25,445 nucleotides of DNA, from NCBI GenBank assembly GCA_963610315.1, contig CAVDMV010000019.1, positions 1 through 25,445 of the forward strand, written 5' to 3'. Both the position numbers and the translations under genes were made by a program. The stretch is from UBA3210 sp963610315 (lineage in GTDB: Bacteria > Bacillota_I > Bacilli_A > RFN20 > CAG-449). Below, one piece after another: positions 14,961-21,847 of the stretch (its first letter is position 1; every line of letters begins with the position of its first letter). The notes beneath the pieces are model-generated. The model did no database searches. It was not told where the DNA came from and saw only the letters and a list, made by a program, of their open reading frames with translations.

Positions 14961-15001
14961 GTAAAAGAAAAGAATATCGATAAAGAATTATCAATATTCT
15001 T
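14961..15001 (-). terminator. Terminator after the SAM methyltransferase gene
   Basis: On the minus strand, AAGAATATTGATAA (15001-14988) pairs with TTATCGATATTCTT (14983-14970) over 14 bp with one G:U pair. A loop of four and a T-rich tail (TTCTTTTAC) complete it. Confidence 0.75.
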
Positions 15002-15023
15002 AACATTTATTTATGTTTGTAAA

Positions 15024-15827
15024 TTATTTATTTACTCTTACAATATCAACTAAATGAGTAGAAGCACCTAATAAATCTTTTCTTTCGCATGTTGAAAGTT
15101 GATATTCAATGAAGAGTTTATATTCTTCTTCACTTAAAGCATTTAGTTCTCTTCTTAAATAATTACTTGGTCCATCACTCGCGATAATTTTAATTCTTTC
15201 TAAATTAGTAACTAAATTAAATTCATCAATATCTTCTATTCTCACCATTGAATAAAGATCGCCTTCTAAATTTAACATATGGAAAGTATCATCAATTTGC
15301 TTATTTTCTTTAGCTTCTAAAATATGTTTTTTTACTATGCCATAGGTAATAATTGCGTATTCATTCATATAATAAGAAGTAATGATTATTCCATCTTTCT
15401 TAGTCACTCTTTTAGCTTCGTTTAATGCTTTAATCTTTTCTTCTTTAGTTAATAAATGATACATTGGTCCAAATAAGAGAGTCACATCAAAAGAATTATC
15501 TTCAATAAAAGATAAATCTAAAGCATTACCTTGAATAACATTGGCATTAGGACAATTCTTTTTAAATACATCGATATTATGTTGAACTAATTCAACGCTA
15601 GTAACGGAATAACCTTTATTAAGTAAATAGATACTATAAGCACCTGTTCCTGCCCCAATATCAAGAACTTTTTTAGTTAAATCATTATTTAACATTTGTT
15701 CAATATATTTCATTGAAACAATGAATTCAACTTGCCCGTGTCTTGTCTTTAAACGATGGTCTTCATCAAAATGAGAATAATAATCTTCAAGTAATGATAA
15801 TTTAGTATTTGTTCTTTGAAAATTCAT
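15024..15827 (-). CDS. Class I SAM-dependent methyltransferase
   Basis: A 267-residue soluble methyltransferase. Motif I, VLDIGAGTGAYS, is at residues 54-65; an acidic motif II follows at SVELVQHN (about 77-84). Motif IV-like SFDVTLLFGPMYHL (about 112-125) leads to the common Rossmann core. The C-terminal part contains a conserved-looking SNYLRREL and STHLVDIVR, which is the substrate side; the substrate is not recognised. ATG 15827 has AAGAGGTG 5 nt upstream. It is monocistronic, followed by a long hairpin terminator, and divergent from the membrane protein pair at 15996. Confidence 0.88.
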   Translation of the reverse strand: MNFQRTNTKLSLLEDYYSHFDEDHRLKTRHGQVEFIVSMKYIEQMLNNDLTKKVLDIGAGTGAYSIYLLNKGYSVTSVELVQHNIDVFKKNCPNANVIQGNALDLSFIEDNSFDVTLLFGPMYHLLTKEEKIKALNEAKRVTKKDGIIITSYYMNEYAIITYGIVKKHILEAKENKQIDDTFHMLNLEGDLYSMVRIEDIDEFNLVTNLERIKIIASDGPSNYLRRELNALSEEEYKLFIEYQLSTCERKDLLGASTHLVDIVRVNK

Positions 15828-15942
15828 ATTTCACCTCTTAACAATGTAATTTAACCATATTTAATAGTCTAAGAAAACAAATCTTAAAATTTTTAACATG
15901 TTTTTAGTAATGTAAAATAACTATTTTTTAATAAAAACCCTA

Positions 15943-15971
15943 TTGTTTTAATATATTTAAATTGATAAAAT
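15943..15971 (+). promoter_or_regulatory. Promoter of the first four-TM protein gene
   Basis: TTGTTT (15943-15948), a 17-bp spacer and TAAAAT (15966-15971) form a clear sigma-A promoter. The start codon is 25 nt after the -10. Confidence 0.6.
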
Positions 15972-15995
15972 AAACTTACAAAGGAGATATAAAAT

Positions 15996-16472
15996 ATGGC
16001 AAAAAAGAAAAGTATTAAAGGCTATTTAAAATTCATTCCATTCTGTTTAGTATTTTTAGCAGCAGTCATTATCGGTATGGGTTTTATTCAAGCAGTCGGT
16101 GGAGATACATATATTAATATGTACACATGTGCTTTCGGCGGAAACCTTGCAAGTTTCGGTAGCTTTGGTAGTATTGATGTTACTTTCTGTTTCTGGTTAG
16201 TACTTGCATTATTCTTACCTATCGTTGGTGCATTAGTTTCAGTATTCGTCAAAGGTAAGATCGGTGGCATTGTTGCAACAGTATGTTTCTTATACACAGC
16301 AATTTTCGCTTGGTTCACTCCATCAGTCGCAGGTGGAAAAGTAAGCACTATTGTTGGTAATACTAAATGGGCATCTTTTGCTGATTCAGGTTTAGCAGCA
16401 GGTTCAATCTTAGTTGCAGTATTCGCAATTATCGGTACATTAGTTTCTTGTTACTACACATACGAAGCATAA
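15996..16472 (+). CDS. Four-TM membrane protein, paralogue A
   Basis: A 158-residue membrane protein with four predicted helices (about 12-34, 62-85, 89-108 and 133-153). I do not recognise a family. It shares with the next gene the blocks TCAFGG (44-49), LYTAIFAWFTPSVAG (99-113) and WASF (125-128), so they are duplicates. The conserved Trp/Phe/Pro segment between helices 3 and 4 may be the functional core. ATG 15996 has AAGGAG 8 nt upstream and its own promoter at 15943-15971; a terminator follows. Export, ion conduction or envelope sensing cannot be told apart from sequence. Confidence 0.8.
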   Translation: MAKKKSIKGYLKFIPFCLVFLAAVIIGMGFIQAVGGDTYINMYTCAFGGNLASFGSFGSIDVTFCFWLVLALFLPIVGALVSVFVKGKIGGIVATVCFLYTAIFAWFTPSVAGGKVSTIVGNTKWASFADSGLAAGSILVAVFAIIGTLVSCYYTYEA

Positions 16473-16482
16473 TTTCATAAAG

Positions 16483-16505
16483 ACGTCTTATTACAAGACG
16501 TTTTT
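16483..16505 (+). terminator. Terminator of the first four-TM protein gene
   Basis: ACGTCTT (16483-16489), loop ATTAC and AAGACGT (16495-16501) form a perfect 7-bp stem, followed by TTTT. Confidence 0.85.
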
Positions 16506-16576
16506 ATTATGCTTAAATTAAGTTTTGCTAAATTTAAATAATATTAAATATTATTTTGCGTAAAAAAAACTATTGA

Positions 16577-16604
16577 TTTACATTAATAAATGATAGAATA
16601 TACT
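16577..16604 (+). promoter_or_regulatory. Probable promoter of the second four-TM protein gene
   Basis: TTTACA (16577-16582), a 16-bp spacer and TATACT (16599-16604) match five of six bases at each box. An alternative is TTGATT (16573-16578) with TAGAAT (16594-16599) and a 15-bp spacer. The first choice leaves a very short leader, with the ribosome binding site close to the transcript 5' end. Confidence 0.45.
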
Positions 16605-16622
16605 AGCAAAGGAGTTTATATC

Positions 16623-17087
16623 ATGGAAAATAACAATAAAGTTTCAAAATTTATTCCAATTTGTTTAATAGTTTTAGCAATAGCAATTATCGGATGTGCT
16701 TTCCTACCAGCTATCGGAGGAACATCATTCGTCAATATGTTTACATGTGCTTTCGGCGGCACATTAAGCGGAGATAACCCATTAGAATTAAAAGCAGTAT
16801 TCTCATTTTGGGTTACATTAAGTATCTTCTTACCATTAGTTGGTGCTTTATTAGCTTTCTTCATTAAAGGTAAGTTTGGTGGTATCTTATGTTTCATCTC
16901 TTTCCTCTATACTGCAATATTTACTTGGTTTACTCCATCAGTTGCAGGTTATATCGCAGGTAAATCTACTTTACATGAAACATGGGCATCTTTCTCAAAT
17001 GCTGGTTTAGGAATTGGATCAATTGTAATTGCAATTATTGCGATTGCTGGTTCACTCTTCTCATTATACCGTGCATCAGTAAAATAA
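16623..17087 (+). CDS. Four-TM membrane protein, paralogue B
   Basis: A 154-residue four-helix membrane protein, homologous to the product of 15996-16472. It shares TCAFGG (41-46), FLYTAIF, WFTPSVAG (102-109) and WASF (121-124), while the intervening loops differ. The start ATG 16623 is chosen because AAAGGAG lies 8 nt upstream; an earlier in-frame ATG at 16590 overlaps the promoter and has no ribosome binding site. It has a separate promoter and a separate terminator, so the two paralogues can be regulated independently. Confidence 0.8.
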   Translation: MENNNKVSKFIPICLIVLAIAIIGCAFLPAIGGTSFVNMFTCAFGGTLSGDNPLELKAVFSFWVTLSIFLPLVGALLAFFIKGKFGGILCFISFLYTAIFTWFTPSVAGYIAGKSTLHETWASFSNAGLGIGSIVIAIIAIAGSLFSLYRASVK

Positions 17088-17101
17088 TTTTATTAATACT
17101 A

Positions 17102-17125
17102 ACATCTAGTACTCTAGATGTTTTT
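17102..17125 (+). terminator. Terminator of the second four-TM protein gene
   Basis: ACATCTAG (17102-17109), loop TACT and CTAGATGT (17114-17121) form a perfect 8-bp stem followed by TTTT. Confidence 0.85.
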
Positions 17126-17141
17126 ATTTAGCTTAAAACGA

Positions 17142-17165
17142 ACAAAAGCCACCCGTAGGTGGCTT
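17142..17165 (-). terminator. Terminator of the beta-helix lipoprotein gene
   Basis: On the minus strand, AAGCCACC (17165-17158), loop TACG and GGTGGCTT (17153-17146) form an 8-bp GC-rich stem with a short T-run. The gene ends at 17182. Confidence 0.85.
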
Positions 17166-17181
17166 AATTTAGTTTAAATAA

Positions 17182-18408
17182 CTATTTATATGCAATAGAT
17201 GAAATTGCTCCTACAAAAGTCTTATTTTCGTCCCAATCTTGGTTAGATAAAGTTAAACTTACTGTCGCGCCGTTACTTGATGAATTTCCCCATTGGTCAG
17301 TGGATTCCGCGACTAAAAGATAATCTGAAGAACTCGCTTGAGTAAAAGTATTTCCACTTAATGAGATATCAGCCGTAATATTAGTTAAATAAAACATTGG
17401 TACATCTTCACTAGTTACATTAAAAGAACAATTTGTCGCTTTAAAGTAATCAGTTCCAACACTTGAATCACCTGAGAAAGATTGATAAATAAAGATTCCT
17501 CCTTCATCAATAGTATGACTTGAGGTATTTATTTCACTTGTTCCTGTTCTATTACCTTTACCGGTGCAAGAAAAGGAACAATCTTCTAGTGTCGCGCTTG
17601 ATCCACCTTCAACAACAATCATTTGGGCGTTATTAGAAACTCCGGTTGAAGAACTAACACTTATAGAATCAGTTGAATAAACTAAAGGTGAACCATTAGA
17701 ATTAGTTTCTAATGTCATATTTGTCGCGGTAATAGTTCCTCCTCCACGGTCGTTCGCGAGAGTTGCGCAAGAAACTCCTTTAGTAACAATTGAAGTGTCA
17801 CTCGCGGTAATATTACCTCCATACGTTGTATGTAAACCTCTTGAACCAGCAGAACCCGAAGTTGCAATAACTGAATTTGTGATAGTTATTTCACTATCAT
17901 TTGTTGCGACTACCGCATTAGAACCCTTACTTGAAGTAACGATATTGGCATATTTAATATTAGCTGTTGAAGTTGAACCAGATACAACAATACCTGAATT
18001 AATACCATAGAAATTATAATCATCATCTACTTGACCGGAACTTGCTTCACTACCAGATTTAACAATATTTACATAGTTAGTTGAAGTTCCTTCGATAGTA
18101 AGACTACCTCCATTAATAACTAAGAAAACTACTTCGTTTTCTGAAGAAGAATTACTTTCAAAATCTCCTTCTTCAATAGTTACATTAACTCCATCAATTA
18201 AATATTTAGCTTGGATAGTTTTAGTAGTTGTTTGTTTACCATAGACAAAAGAAACATTTGCATTACCACTTGTTATTTCATTTCCTGATGTATCATACAA
18301 TTTTGTTTCACTAGTAGAAGCAACACTTTTTACTGAACTAGAAGATAAACCACAAGAAGAACTAATTAAGGCTAATCCGACGACTGGTATTATAAACTTA
18401 ATTTTCAT
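17182..18408 (-). CDS. Predicted lipoprotein with parallel beta-helix-like ectodomain
   Basis: A 408-residue secreted protein with an N-terminal signal and a lipoprotein-like ISSSC, cysteine at residue 19; the lipobox is weaker than those of the two other lipoproteins. The ectodomain is Ser, Thr, Asn and Gly rich with recurring strand-turn units, for example GGSLTIEGTS, NSEITITNSVI-like and GNITASDTSIV-like segments. It resembles a right-handed parallel beta-helix of the pectate-lyase or hyalin-like adhesin kind. No catalytic residues can be picked out, so adhesion or glycan binding is an inference. AAGGAG lies 8 nt before ATG 18408. It is monocistronic, with a terminator at 17142-17165. Confidence 0.75.
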   Translation of the reverse strand: MKIKFIIPVVGLALISSSCGLSSSSVKSVASTSETKLYDTSGNEITSGNANVSFVYGKQTTTKTIQAKYLIDGVNVTIEEGDFESNSSSENEVVFLVINGGSLTIEGTSTNYVNIVKSGSEASSGQVDDDYNFYGINSGIVVSGSTSTANIKYANIVTSSKGSNAVVATNDSEITITNSVIATSGSAGSRGLHTTYGGNITASDTSIVTKGVSCATLANDRGGGTITATNMTLETNSNGSPLVYSTDSISVSSSTGVSNNAQMIVVEGGSSATLEDCSFSCTGKGNRTGTSEINTSSHTIDEGGIFIYQSFSGDSSVGTDYFKATNCSFNVTSEDVPMFYLTNITADISLSGNTFTQASSSDYLLVAESTDQWGNSSSNGATVSLTLSNQDWDENKTFVGAISSIAYK

Positions 18409-18500
18409 AAATCTTATCTCCTTATATATTTACTTTAATGAGTGAACTTTAAAATTAACTTAATAAGTAAAGAAAATAAGATAAACATTTTTATTAATTA

Positions 18501-18524
18501 AAAAGAAAACCACCCGAGGGTGGT
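18501..18524 (-). terminator. Terminator of the ATC-hydrolase-like gene
   Basis: On the minus strand, ACCACC (18524-18519), loop CTCG and GGTGGT (18514-18509) are followed by a T-rich tail (TTTCTTTT). It resembles the terminator at 17142-17165 in its stem core. Confidence 0.8.
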
Positions 18525-18532
18525 ACGTATCA

Positions 18533-19117
18533 TTATTTTTTGAAGAAATGGAAATCACATGAATCTCCATCATATCCTAAGGTTTTTGTTCTAGAAAAAT
18601 CTATTTTCTTTAAACTACCATAAGTTACATAATCAACATCACAAAATAATTTACATAGTTCAGGGCATGAATTTTCAACACAAGCTGTATGCCATAAACA
18701 TTTTTTAATTGTGATATTAAAATAATCTTTTCCACATTCTTGTGAACTTTCCTGCAAATCAGTTGTTCTCATTATCTTAAGGAAAATAGTACTATAAATC
18801 TTATAAAAACCTGGAACTTTTTCCATTTTCCTAGTTGATTTATGTTTTTTTAACGCGACAATATCAAGCATATATTTACGCATGTAATTATCAATATCTT
18901 CTTTAGATAAATCACTTTCTAAAAAAGTTTTATATAAAGCAACACGGGGAAGAATAGTATTTTTAAGTGTTTTCATTTGGTTATTAGTTTTATCTTTAGT
19001 ATTACTAATAATCTCATTAAGCTTATGCTCTTCCTTAATAAAAAATTCATTTCCTTTATCTTTACCTAATTCTTTAATAAGGAACTTTTTAATTTGTTTT
19101 TGTTGTTTTATCTTCAT
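18533..19117 (-). CDS. L-2-amino-thiazoline-4-carboxylic acid hydrolase-like protein
   Basis: A 194-residue protein. The C-terminal half carries the hallmark block of the ATC hydrolase family: C140-LWHTAC, then CPELCKLFCDVDYVTYG (151-167), then FSRTKTLGYDGDSCDFHF (174-191). Cysteines 140, 146, 151, 155, 159 and 187 cluster in it. The named enzyme opens a thiazoline ring on the way to L-cysteine, but most family members have no proven substrate. The N-terminal half is helical and lysine-rich. I start it at ATG 19117, with GAAGG 8 nt upstream, rather than at 19180, which lies inside the lysS terminator. It stands alone. Confidence 0.85.
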   Translation of the reverse strand: MKIKQQKQIKKFLIKELGKDKGNEFFIKEEHKLNEIISNTKDKTNNQMKTLKNTILPRVALYKTFLESDLSKEDIDNYMRKYMLDIVALKKHKSTRKMEKVPGFYKIYSTIFLKIMRTTDLQESSQECGKDYFNITIKKCLWHTACVENSCPELCKLFCDVDYVTYGSLKKIDFSRTKTLGYDGDSCDFHFFKK

Positions 19118-19142
19118 GTTAATCGCCTTCAATTCAATTATT

Positions 19143-19171
19143 ACTTTATCACAAAAATAAAGAGTGGGCAA
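19143..19171 (-). promoter_or_regulatory. Weak promoter candidate of the ATC-hydrolase-like gene
   Basis: TTGCCC (19171-19166), a 17-bp spacer and TAAAGT (19148-19143) on the minus strand. The -35 would lie inside the stem of the lysS terminator, so the two signals overlap. Each box matches only four of six consensus bases. Confidence 0.3.
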
Positions 19172-19182
19172 TGTGCCCACTC
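19152..19182 (-). terminator. Intrinsic terminator after lysS
   Basis: On the minus strand, GAGTGGGC (19182-19175), a 5-nt loop and GCCCACTC (19169-19162) form a perfect 8-bp GC-rich stem. The tail is TTTATTTTTG. Confidence 0.88.
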
Positions 19183-19200
19183 AATATATAAATTATTAAA

Positions 19201-20772
19201 TTAGTTTCTATCCTTCATATGAGGGAATAATAATACTTCTCTAATAGAAGTTTGTTCAGTGATAAACATGACAAGTCTATCAATACCGATACCAATACCT
19301 CCACATGGTGGCATACCATATTCAAGAGATTCTAAGAAGTCAACATCCATTTCGTTAGCTTCATCATTACCTAATTCTTTTTCTTTTAATTGTTCAACAA
19401 ATCTTTCTTTTTGATCGATTGGATCATTTAATTCAGTATAAGCATTCGCGAATTCATGTCCCCCAATATAAAGTTCAAATCTTTCAACAAAACGAGGATC
19501 TTTAGGATCTTTCTTAGTTAAAGGAGAAATTTCAATTGGATGACCACATAAGAATGTTGGTTGAATTAATTTTTCTTCACAGAATTTTTCAAAGAATGCA
19601 TTGATAATATGACCGACTGTGAAGTGTTTTTCTACTTCAACGCCATGCTTCTTTGCAAGTTCAGTTGCTTCTTCTAATGTGTAGTTATTGTTTTTAAAAT
19701 CAACACCTGTTTCTTCTTTAATCATGTCGCACATAGTAACTTTCTTAAATGGTTTAGAAACATCAATCTTTTCTCCTTCTGGATTAAAGATATTCATAAG
19801 TTCAGTTTTACCTGCAACACGTGTTGCACATTCTCTAATAACACCTTCTGCAATATCCATCATTGATGATAAATCACCATAAGCTTGATATAATTCAACA
19901 GTTGTAAATTCAGGGTTATGAGTTAAATCCATACCTTCATTACGGAATAAACGGCCAATTTCATAGACTTTTTCAAGTCCTCCGACAATTAAACGTTTAA
20001 GTGGTAATTCAGTTGCAATTCTTAAATAGAAGTCTTTATCTAATGCGTTATGATGTGTGACGAATGGTCTAGCAGTCGCGCCACCTTGAACTGGTGAAAG
20101 AACTGGAGTTTCTACTTCTACGAAACCTAATGAATCAAAATAATGTTGAACAGTTCTAATAACCTTTGGTCTAGCAAGCGCGACTTTTTTCGCTTCTTCG
20201 TTCATAATTAAATCGACGTATCTTCTTCTATAACGTTCTTCTTTATCAGTTAAGCCATGGAATTTTTCAGGTAATGGTCTTAAAGCTTTTGTTAAGTGAG
20301 TATATTCTAAACATTTAACAGTTGCTGCACCTGTTTGAGTTAACATAACTTTACCTTTAACTCCGACGATATCACCGATATCAGCCATTTTAAATAAGTT
20401 ATATGTGTCTTCCCCAACATCGTTAATTGAAATATAAACTTGTTGTTTTCCTTTAACATCTTGTAAAGAGAAGAAGCTTGCTTTACCCATCTTACGAATG
20501 AACATAATTCTACCTGCGATAGAAACGTGATAATTCATCGCATCAATTTCATCATGAAGATGAGCCATATAAGCTTTATGTTCTTCACTCTTATCATTAG
20601 GATCAATAGTTGTAACACCTAATTCTTTTAATTTTGCTTGTACTTTATCTTGTATATCTTGAGACCAATCTGTTTGATCATATTTTTGACCAAATGGATC
20701 TAGACCTAATTCTTTTAATTTTTCTACTTTTTGACGTCTAACTAATTCTTGGTCTGTTAATTTTTCTTCCAT
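19201..20772 (-). CDS. lysS: Lysyl-tRNA synthetase, class II
   Basis: Charges tRNA-Lys in the cytoplasm. The 523-residue product has the OB-fold anticodon-binding domain (GRIMFIRKMGKASFFSLQD at 87-105), motif 2 FRNEGMDLTHNPEFT (276-290) and motif 3 GIGIGIDRLVMF near the C-terminus. The N-terminal part before the OB fold (about residues 30-75) is longer than in typical bacterial LysRS of about 490-500 aa. I start it at ATG 20772 because GGAGGT is 5 nt upstream; a longer reading to 20823 would overlap dusB and has no ribosome binding site. It follows dusB by 34 bp and ends the tilS-ftsH-dusB-lysS block with a strong terminator. Confidence 0.97.
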   Translation of the reverse strand: MEEKLTDQELVRRQKVEKLKELGLDPFGQKYDQTDWSQDIQDKVQAKLKELGVTTIDPNDKSEEHKAYMAHLHDEIDAMNYHVSIAGRIMFIRKMGKASFFSLQDVKGKQQVYISINDVGEDTYNLFKMADIGDIVGVKGKVMLTQTGAATVKCLEYTHLTKALRPLPEKFHGLTDKEERYRRRYVDLIMNEEAKKVALARPKVIRTVQHYFDSLGFVEVETPVLSPVQGGATARPFVTHHNALDKDFYLRIATELPLKRLIVGGLEKVYEIGRLFRNEGMDLTHNPEFTTVELYQAYGDLSSMMDIAEGVIRECATRVAGKTELMNIFNPEGEKIDVSKPFKKVTMCDMIKEETGVDFKNNNYTLEEATELAKKHGVEVEKHFTVGHIINAFFEKFCEEKLIQPTFLCGHPIEISPLTKKDPKDPRFVERFELYIGGHEFANAYTELNDPIDQKERFVEQLKEKELGNDEANEMDVDFLESLEYGMPPCGGIGIGIDRLVMFITEQTSIREVLLFPHMKDRN

Positions 20773-20806
20773 ATTATACCTCCGAGTCACGAATATTTTA
20801 CATAAT

Positions 20807-21811
20807 TTAATATGTATTAACAACTAATTGAAGAGTTTCTTTCTTTAAATCTTCCATTATGTCTAAAAATTCTTGTTTAGATTTCATTTGTGATAATCTT
20901 ACTTTAAATTTTCTAGAAGCGATAATTCCTTTTAAATAATGAGTAGATATCCCTCTAAATTCTTGGCAAGCTTTAAATTCACCTTTTAATTTTTCTAGTA
21001 AATTAAAGTGATCATACATATAGTTAATTCTTTCTTCAATTGATGCATCAGGAATTTTATTTCCTGTTTTTAAATATGTATCGATTTGAGTGATTAATTT
21101 AGGATTACCTAGTGCACCTCGTCCGAGCATTAAACCATCAGCGTGAGTATATTCTAATACTTCTATAGCTTCATCAAGAGAATTAATATCACCATTTGCG
21201 ATAATAGGTATATTTACTGCTTCTTTGGCTAATTTAATTTGTTCGTATTCAGCATGCCCTAAATAAAATTCACTACGCGTTCTCCCATGAATCGCGATTA
21301 GTGAAACACCTGCTTTTTCAAGTATCTTACAAGTATTGACGCAGTTAATTGAATCATTATCCCAGCCGAGTCTAATCTTACAAGTAACAGGTTTAGAAGA
21401 GACATTCACAATCTCTTTAATCGTTTCATATAATTCTTCTTCTCTACCTAGTTTTAACCAACTAGAACCAGCATTTTCTTTAACTACTTTAGGGACTGGA
21501 CAACCTAAATTAATATCTAAAATTTCAAAATCACCAATTTCTAAAAGTTTCTTTGCTCCATTAACTAAACTTTCTTTACTACCTCCAAAAAGTTGTACAC
21601 TTAATGGACGTTCTATTTCATTAGTTTGAAGCATATTAATTGTTTCTTTGTTTCCATATATAAGAGCGTAATCAGAAACCATTTCACTTACTACTAATCC
21701 ACATCCAAATGGTTTCATCATCGTTCGATAGGCCAAATTAGTAATTCCTGCCATCGGAGCGAGAATGATATTTGATTCTAACTCTATATTTCCTATTTTT
21801 AATTTGTTCAT
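20807..21811 (-). CDS. dusB: tRNA-dihydrouridine synthase (DusB-type)
   Basis: FMN- and NADPH-dependent reduction of uridine in tRNA. The 334-residue product has LAPMAGITN (18-26), the catalytic-loop NLGCPVPKVV (Cys104) and KIRLGW. The phosphate-binding GLMLGRGALGNP is also seen. Length and motifs fit Dus of the DusB group found beside lysS in Firmicutes. ATG 21811 is chosen from the family N-terminus; an in-frame TTG at 21820 is an alternative. Neither has a Shine-Dalgarno sequence, because a terminator hairpin with its T-run ends 8 nt before the ATG. Expression may depend on translation of ftsH (see findings). Confidence 0.9.
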   Translation of the reverse strand: MNKLKIGNIELESNIILAPMAGITNLAYRTMMKPFGCGLVVSEMVSDYALIYGNKETINMLQTNEIERPLSVQLFGGSKESLVNGAKKLLEIGDFEILDINLGCPVPKVVKENAGSSWLKLGREEELYETIKEIVNVSSKPVTCKIRLGWDNDSINCVNTCKILEKAGVSLIAIHGRTRSEFYLGHAEYEQIKLAKEAVNIPIIANGDINSLDEAIEVLEYTHADGLMLGRGALGNPKLITQIDTYLKTGNKIPDASIEERINYMYDHFNLLEKLKGEFKACQEFRGISTHYLKGIIASRKFKVRLSQMKSKQEFLDIMEDLKKETLQLVVNTY

Positions 21812-21818
21812 AAAGGTC

Positions 21819-21847
21819 AAAAAAGAAAGAGGAATTAGTCCTCTTTC
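21819..21847 (-). terminator. Hairpin plus T-run at the ftsH/dusB junction
   Basis: On the minus strand, GAAAGAGGA (21847-21839), loop CTAAT and TCCTCTTTC (21833-21825) are followed by six T residues. The ftsH stop codon TAA is inside the loop. The T-run ends 8 nt before the dusB ATG at 21811. Confidence 0.8.
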
